From Deltaproteobacteria bacterium (GTDB lineage: Bacteria; Myxococcota_A; Polyangia; Polyangiales; Ga0077539), in NCBI GenBank assembly GCA_016218725.1, contig JACRDB010000045.1, positions 34,991 through 98,990 of the forward strand: a DNA stretch of 64,000 bases, in the 5' to 3' direction. The position numbers and the translations under genes are program-made. The notes beneath the pieces were generated by a model, which was not told the origin of the DNA, searched no databases, and worked only from the letters and a program-made list of their open reading frames with translations. Position 1 is the stretch's first letter. Each line of letters starts with the position of its first letter. This document shows positions 59,236 to 64,000 of this stretch, in pieces.

Positions 59236-61723
59236 CAAAGGCCTCCGTGGCGAGCCTCTCCTGGAGCTCCAGGAGCTTCGCCAGCGTGGCCACGAGGGGC
59301 GCCCAGGGCGCCCGCGGGGCCTCCTCGCGCACGCCCCCGGAGGGCTCCTCGGGGGCCTTGCCGCACACCCTGGAGAGCTGCGCCAGGACGGCCTCCAGGT
59401 CCCGGCGCGTCCCCGAGAGCCTCGGGAGCACCTTGCCGAGCACCGCGTGGTCAAGGTGCCACGAGGGCGGCGCGTCGATGCCGCCGCGCTCGCACTGGTG
59501 GACGAAGCGCAGGAGCTCCGTGGCCACCCGGAACCCGAAGGGCCTGCCGCATGCGGCCATGGCCTCGAAGAGGCGGTCCACGCGCTGCCCCACGCCGTCC
59601 CTCCCGAGGGCCAGCACCAGCGGGCGCACGGGGTCCTCGGGCGCGTCGCCGCGCAGGAGGGCGCGGCGCTCGTCCTCGGTGGCGGGGCGCTCCACCCGCC
59701 GCTCCTTGAGCCACGCACAGAGGAGCTCCGTGGGCGGCGAGGGGACGAACTCCCAGGTCCACGCCCGGTCCAGCACCTTGAGGCTGAAGGGGTGCGTGGT
59801 CTCGTCCACATTGATGGTCCCGACCACGAAGAGGTTCGGCGCCACGGGCACCGCCGGGGGCACCACCCTCGCGCCGTCCACCGTGGGGACGCCCCCTGGC
59901 CGACCGTGCAGGGGGATCGCCTCGCCGCTCTCCATCGCCGAGAGGAGCTCCGCCAGGTAGTGCTCGACCCGGGCGAGGTTCATCTCGTCGAGGATCAGGA
60001 AGTGGGGCTCCTCGGGGTGTCTGCAGGCGCGCAGGAGGAGCCTCAGGGCCGCGGTGTCCTCGTAGGCCCCGGCGCCCTGGAGGGCGTTGAAGTATCCCAG
60101 CACCCCGCGGGAGTCGAGCCAGTCGGGTCGCACCGGGACCAGGGCCACCCGGGGGCCGTCGCGGTCGCCCTCGGCGCCGCCCGGGAGGGCCTCCGTGAGG
60201 AAGCGCGCCAGGAGCTGCGCCAGGCGCGTCTTCCCGGTGCCCGAGACCCCCGTGAGCACCGCGAAGGGCCGCGCCGAGAGGCCCACCAGCACGCACCGCA
60301 CGAGGTCCAGCGGGAACACCGCCCCGGAGGCCGCGGCGTACGCGCAGAAGCGCCGCGCCACGGACTCCAGCGTGGCGGCCCCGCGCGCGCCGGACAGCTC
60401 CCACGCGCGCGCCCGGCGCGCCTCCTGGCGCTCCCGGGCCCCCGCCGGGAGCACCTCCAGGCCCGCCGGAGCGCGCTCCACGGCCGCGGCCAGCACGGGC
60501 CTCAGGGCCGGGTGCTCCAGGCACCGGGAGACCCCCTCCAGCGTGTCCCCCGGCGTGAGGAGCCCGAGCTCCCGGAGCGTGGCCAGGCCCCTCGCCGCCG
60601 ACGCCGCCCAGCGCGGGGCCACCTTGCGCGCCACGGCCTGCGGCTCCAGCGGGTGCCCGCGGTCCCAGGGGGCGCCCGCCAGGAGCCCCGCCACGGCGGC
60701 CGCCAGGTCCCCGCTCGGGTCTTCGAGCACCTTGCGCACGAGGCGCTCCAGCACCGGCCGCTCCTCGGGGCCCGGGAGGCGCCCGAGCACGCGCACCACG
60801 CTCCCCTCGCGCGCGCCGGAGGCGTCTCCGCGGGCGCGGGCCCAGCGCGAGAGGGCCTCGTGGAGCCCAGCGGAGACGGGCGCTGCGCGCAGCTCCTCGG
60901 CCCACGGGGGGACCCCCGCCGCGCGGTCCCAGGCGGACGCCCCCGCCTGCCCGAGGCGCCAGCGGCACACCGGCACGCCCTTGCGCAGCGCCAGGGCCCT
61001 GGGCGCGAACCACCCGCTCACCGGGTCGTAGAGGTACTCTCGGGAGGATGGCAGGAGCCCCTGGGGCGGGGCACCCGCGCCGAGGCATCGCTCCTCCCAG
61101 CGCAGGTCCCAGAGGGCCTCCAGGGCATCCTCCGCGGCGCGAGAGGGCTCCCACCGCGGCGCCCGATCGAGCCCGAGGAGGTCACCGAAGAGGTGCCCCA
61201 GCCGCGCGCACCGGTCGGCCACGAGGCGCGCCAGGAGCACCGGGTCCGTGAGCTCCCCGGCGGGGATGGTGAAGACCACCGGGCCGGGGTCCTGGAGCCA
61301 CTCGCTCTCGGCCAGGGCATCGCCGCCGGGGCGCACGGGGCGCAGCGAGGCGCCGTCCTGCCGGAGCGCCGCGAGGCTCAGCGCGAGGGCGCCGTCCCGG
61401 CGCCGACGGCGGTCGAGCGCGGCGCGCCAGGTGCCCTCGGGCGCGCGACCCAGGCACCAGGACACCTCCAGGGCCTCGCGGGTGGCGCCCAGGAGGAGCC
61501 TCGGGGCGCCGCGGGCGCCGGGGACGGTCCAGCCGGTGGAGGGCACCAGGGAGAGGGCGCGGCCCGGCACGCGCGCGAGGGCCGCGAGCTCCGGGAGCAG
61601 GGCCTCGACGGCGCGGGCCAGGACCCGAAGCTCCTGGAGGACGCGCTGGCCGAGGCGCCTGCGGCCGAGGTGGTCCTTGGGGCCGAGGGCCGCGCGCTCC
61701 CGCAGCGCCGCGAGGTCGAGCAT
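59219..61723 (-). CDS. McrB-like AAA+ NTPase without adjacent McrC
   Basis: 834 residues from ATG 61723. A large N-terminal part (about 1-480) has no motif I can name, apart from a helical ELTDPVLLARLVADRC segment. The McrB-type motor then shows LTGVSGTGKTRLAQLL (Walker A near 495), PVRPDWLDSRGVLGYFNAL, FLILDEMNLARVEHYLAELL (Walker B) and FVVGTINVDETTHPFSLKVLDRA (in parts; sensor 1/Arg finger). McrB proteins are GTP-driven translocases of McrBC restriction systems. No McrC-type endonuclease follows. It begins 16 nt after the zinc-ribbon gene, so the two likely form an operon. Confidence 0.9.
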   Translation of the reverse strand: MLDLAALRERAALGPKDHLGRRRLGQRVLQELRVLARAVEALLPELAALARVPGRALSLVPSTGWTVPGARGAPRLLLGATREALEVSWCLGRAPEGTWRAALDRRRRRDGALALSLAALRQDGASLRPVRPGGDALAESEWLQDPGPVVFTIPAGELTDPVLLARLVADRCARLGHLFGDLLGLDRAPRWEPSRAAEDALEALWDLRWEERCLGAGAPPQGLLPSSREYLYDPVSGWFAPRALALRKGVPVCRWRLGQAGASAWDRAAGVPPWAEELRAAPVSAGLHEALSRWARARGDASGAREGSVVRVLGRLPGPEERPVLERLVRKVLEDPSGDLAAAVAGLLAGAPWDRGHPLEPQAVARKVAPRWAASAARGLATLRELGLLTPGDTLEGVSRCLEHPALRPVLAAAVERAPAGLEVLPAGARERQEARRARAWELSGARGAATLESVARRFCAYAAASGAVFPLDLVRCVLVGLSARPFAVLTGVSGTGKTRLAQLLARFLTEALPGGAEGDRDGPRVALVPVRPDWLDSRGVLGYFNALQGAGAYEDTAALRLLLRACRHPEEPHFLILDEMNLARVEHYLAELLSAMESGEAIPLHGRPGGVPTVDGARVVPPAVPVAPNLFVVGTINVDETTHPFSLKVLDRAWTWEFVPSPPTELLCAWLKERRVERPATEDERRALLRGDAPEDPVRPLVLALGRDGVGQRVDRLFEAMAACGRPFGFRVATELLRFVHQCERGGIDAPPSWHLDHAVLGKVLPRLSGTRRDLEAVLAQLSRVCGKAPEEPSGGVREEAPRAPWAPLVATLAKLLELQERLATEAFVTFAR

Positions 61724-61739
61724 CCCCTGGACTGTACGC

Positions 61740-62171
61740 TCAGTCGTCGGTGAGCGCGTTGACCAGCGCGCCGAGGATGCCCTGCCCCGCGTCGCTGGTG
61801 GCGACGGTGACCGCCGCCCCGAGGCCCTGGGTCGCGAGGTTCATGTACTCCTTGCGTTTCTTGGCGTCCTCCCGGGCCTGGAGGCGCTCGGCGGCGCCCT
61901 CGAAGGGCTCCCGGCAGCGCGGGCAGGCGGGGTAGTTGAGGGGCGCCACGGTCTGGCAGAACACACACGCCCGGGTGAGCTCGGTCCTACACTGTGGGCA
62001 CGAGGTGTTCCCCGCGGCGTTCTGGGCCCCGCAGCGGTGACAGCGCACCCCGACGGGCACGCCCGCATAGGCCATCTTGCAGTAGAGGCAGGCCGCAAGG
62101 CCCGCCGCGGGGGGTGCGCCGCAGTTCTCGCAGACGCGCACGCCCGGGACTCCCTGACGTCGCTGTGCCAT
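61740..62171 (-). CDS. Double zinc-ribbon protein
   Basis: 143 residues from ATG 62171. Four CxxC pairs make two or more ribbons: CENCGAPP ... CLYCKMAY, CHRCGAQN ... CPQCRTEL, CVFCQTVA ... CPRCREPF, so up to three zinc sites. A charged helix (AERLQAREDAKKRKEYMNL) and a small-residue hydrophobic tail (GLGAAVTVATSDAGQGILGAL) follow. It is a probable nucleic-acid or protein adaptor. It lies directly upstream of the McrB-like gene on the same strand and divergent from the Tudor-NPF gene. Confidence 0.85.
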   Translation of the reverse strand: MAQRRQGVPGVRVCENCGAPPAAGLAACLYCKMAYAGVPVGVRCHRCGAQNAAGNTSCPQCRTELTRACVFCQTVAPLNYPACPRCREPFEGAAERLQAREDAKKRKEYMNLATQGLGAAVTVATSDAGQGILGALVNALTDD

Positions 62172-62290
62172 GGTACGGGATCGTAGCATGCTTTCCGGGT
62201 CCCTACGCCCCCGGCGGGCGCCGGGTTCTGCTACCCTCCCGGCCGCCGCCGGAGCACCTTCGGGCGGCGCAACGCACGAGAGGCACAGCG

Positions 62291-63856
62291 ATGAGCGGAC
62301 TGACGCCAGGAGCACGTGTGATCGCAGCGTGGATGGGCGCGGGCATGGCCCCCGGCACCATCGTGGAGATGAACCCCGCCTCGGGCCTGGTGAAGGTCCG
62401 CTTTGACGACAACCGCGAGGCCTGGGTGAGCGCCATGAGCGTCCGGGCCCTCGCCGGCGCCCCCGGGATGCCCGGCGCGGCGCCGCCACCGGGCTTTGTC
62501 CCCAACGCCCCGCAGGGCTTCGGCGCGCCGCCTCCAGGCGCGCGGAGCGGGGGCTTTGGCGCCCCGCCCCCCACGGGAATGCCGCAGAGCGGCTTCAACC
62601 CCATGGCCGCCGCTGGCGCCGGCGCGCTGGGCTCCATGGTCGGCGGCTCCCCCTTCGGCGGCTGGAACCCCTTCAACCGCCAGCAGGCCCAGGCCCCAGG
62701 GATGGCACCGCAGGGTATGGCACCGCAGGGAATGCCGCCGCAGGGAATGCCGCCGCAGGGAATGCCGCCGCTGGGAATGCCGCCCGGGATGGCGCCCCAG
62801 GGCATTGCCCCGCAACCGGGCGGCTTCCAGGCCTTCGGCGGTGGCGCTCCGCAGGGCGCTCCCCCGCAGGCCCCGCAGGGATTCCCAGCGCCCGCTCCGT
62901 GGATGCAGGCCCAGGCCCCACAGCCCCAGGGGGCCAACCCCTTCCAGGCCCAGGCCCCGGGGGCGCCTCCGCCCGTGGCTGCTCCTGGAGCCTTCAGCCC
63001 CTTCCAGGCCCAGCAGGCGCCCCCGGCGGCCCCGCAGGCCCCGCAGGGAGGCTTCAACCCCTTTGCGGCACAGGCCCCGCCTCAGGCCCCACCCCAGGCA
63101 GCTCCCCAGGCACCTCCGGGGGGCTTCAACCCCTTTGCGCAGGGAGCTCCCGCGGCACCGCAGGCCCAGCAGGGTGGTTTCAACCCCTTCCAGGCCGCGC
63201 CGGGCGGCGCTCCGCAGGGCCCTCCGATGGCGCCGCCTGCGCCCATGGCGCCGCCGCAGCCCGCTCCGGAGCCTCCGCCGCCCTCGGGAGAGTTCCGTCC
63301 CCTGACGCAGAACATTCCCGGCCAGCCACCCGCCCAGGCCGCTCCTCCCGCCCAGGCCCCGGTGCAACCGCCGGCTGCGCCGCAGGCGCCCCAGGCGCCG
63401 CCCGGGGGCTTCAACCCCTTCCAGGCCCAGCAGGCGCCCCAGGCGGCGCCACAAGCCCCCCAGGGAGGCTTCAACCCCTTCGCGCCACAAGCCCCGCCCC
63501 AGGCAGCCCCACAGGCGCCGCAAGGGGGCTTCAATCCCTTTGCCCCCCAGGCGGCGCCCGCGGCGCCTCCCGCGGCGCCCGCGTTCAACCCCTTCGAGCC
63601 GCAGGCCCCCGGAGCACCCCCGGCGCCGGCCTTCAACCCCTTTGAGCCTCAGGCGCCCGCGGCGCCGCCCGCTTCGCCCGGGGGTGGGTTCAACCCCTTC
63701 CAGCCCGCAGCGCCTCCGGCAGCCCCCGCGGCGCCCGCCTTCAACCCCTTTGAAGCGCCTCCCCAGGCGCCCCCGCAAGGCGCCCCGCTAGCCTCCCCCG
63801 CAGCGCCCCCTTTCAACCCCTTTGAGCCCCAGGGAGGCTCCGGGCAGGGCACCTGA
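62291..63856 (+). CDS. Tudor-like protein with repeated NPF motifs
   Basis: 521 residues from ATG 62291, with GAGAGG 8 nt upstream. The first 55 residues (GARVIAAWMGAGMAPGTIVEM, LVKVRFDDNREAWVSAMSV) look like a small Tudor/Agenet barrel. The rest is low-complexity Pro/Gln/Ala/Gly/Met, first MAPQGM-type heptads, then about 14 blocks such as GGFNPFAPQAPP. I count 13 NPF tripeptides, 11 as FNPF. In eukaryotes NPF binds EH domains; in bacteria the meaning is unknown. No signal peptide or membrane segment. A multivalent scaffold is the simplest guess. Confidence 0.85.
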   Translation: MSGLTPGARVIAAWMGAGMAPGTIVEMNPASGLVKVRFDDNREAWVSAMSVRALAGAPGMPGAAPPPGFVPNAPQGFGAPPPGARSGGFGAPPPTGMPQSGFNPMAAAGAGALGSMVGGSPFGGWNPFNRQQAQAPGMAPQGMAPQGMPPQGMPPQGMPPLGMPPGMAPQGIAPQPGGFQAFGGGAPQGAPPQAPQGFPAPAPWMQAQAPQPQGANPFQAQAPGAPPPVAAPGAFSPFQAQQAPPAAPQAPQGGFNPFAAQAPPQAPPQAAPQAPPGGFNPFAQGAPAAPQAQQGGFNPFQAAPGGAPQGPPMAPPAPMAPPQPAPEPPPPSGEFRPLTQNIPGQPPAQAAPPAQAPVQPPAAPQAPQAPPGGFNPFQAQQAPQAAPQAPQGGFNPFAPQAPPQAAPQAPQGGFNPFAPQAAPAAPPAAPAFNPFEPQAPGAPPAPAFNPFEPQAPAAPPASPGGGFNPFQPAAPPAAPAAPAFNPFEAPPQAPPQGAPLASPAAPPFNPFEPQGGSGQGT

Positions 63857-63938
63857 TACGGTGTGGGTTCGTGCAGGTTCAACACCTACCTGAGGGGCCA
63901 CTGACAACTGACCGCGGACGGCGTCCTCACCCCCCCGG

Positions 63939-63964
63939 CCCCCTCTCCCTGTCGGGAGAGGGGG
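63939..63964. terminator. Perfect 11-bp hairpin near the window end
   Basis: CCCCCTCTCCC and GGGAGAGGGGG pair perfectly around TGTC. It lies 83 nt after the Tudor-NPF gene and could end its transcript, but no T-tract follows (GTGTAAGAG). The run TCTCCCCCTC at the window end may begin another copy, so it may instead be a dispersed palindromic repeat. Between 63857 and 63938 nothing else is seen. Confidence 0.5.
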
Positions 63965-64000
63965 TGTAAGAGCCTGAAATTACTGTTCTTTCTCCCCCTC

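Overview
The window is very GC-rich DNA (roughly 70% or more by eye) from a myxobacterium-like organism (Myxococcota, probably in or near the Polyangiales). Family and lineage hints are two secreted proteins ending in MYXO-CTERM-like tails, many lipoproteins with Asp/Ala/Pro-rich linkers beside their membrane anchor, a eukaryote-like Ser/Thr kinase with a PEGA domain, FHA and thrombospondin-type-3/OmpA proteins, and the order rpmI-rplT-pheS-pheT-ihfA-merR. No insertion sequence, integrase, phage gene or CRISPR array was seen.

Layout. 1-5920: leucine-rich-repeat protein, solitary biotinyl carrier protein, lipoprotein, YceI protein with a promoter/operator, and a TPR lipoprotein, all on the minus strand. 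6111-13908: a giant RHS/YD-repeat lipoprotein, a PEGA protein and a Cys-rich lipoprotein. 14000-18054: a tightly packed plus-strand operon of Nudix hydrolase, a uracil-DNA-glycosylase-like/ADP-ribosyltransferase fusion, a sugar nucleotidyltransferase and a DegT-type aminotransferase, closed by a 119-nt hairpin. 18222-20586: minus-strand operon YgfZ - lipoprotein - methyltransferase with 4-nt overlaps. 20643-25804: a large HExxH lipoprotein, a phosphodiester-glycosidase-like protein and a Fur regulator. 25927-29542: SRAP peptidase, a BtuF-like binding protein, a patatin and a small conserved protein.

29621-33889 is a MacA/MacB-type export operon of four overlapping genes. 33896-38912 holds a DUF1232-like protein and two paralogous OmpA/TSP3 outer-membrane proteins with matching promoters. 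38937-45407 holds the kinase, a BNR-propeller MYXO-CTERM protein, an NHL-type lipoprotein and a beta-CASP RNase-like protein. 45456-52474 is the FHA gene, then the ribosomal protein/PheRS/IHF/MerR cluster and a tRNA-Pro(GGG). 52546-56551 carries surE, apt and a secreted subtilase. 56524-63856 holds a Spo0M-like protein with a Tudor-like C-terminus, a creatininase, a bestrophin, a zinc-ribbon/McrB-like pair and a Tudor-like protein with 13 NPF motifs.

The best candidates for something undescribed are the UDG-like/ART fusion translationally coupled to a Nudix hydrolase, and the pair of bacterial Tudor-like/low-complexity proteins flanking a zinc-ribbon/McrB operon. Functions here come from reading motifs only; no database search was possible.
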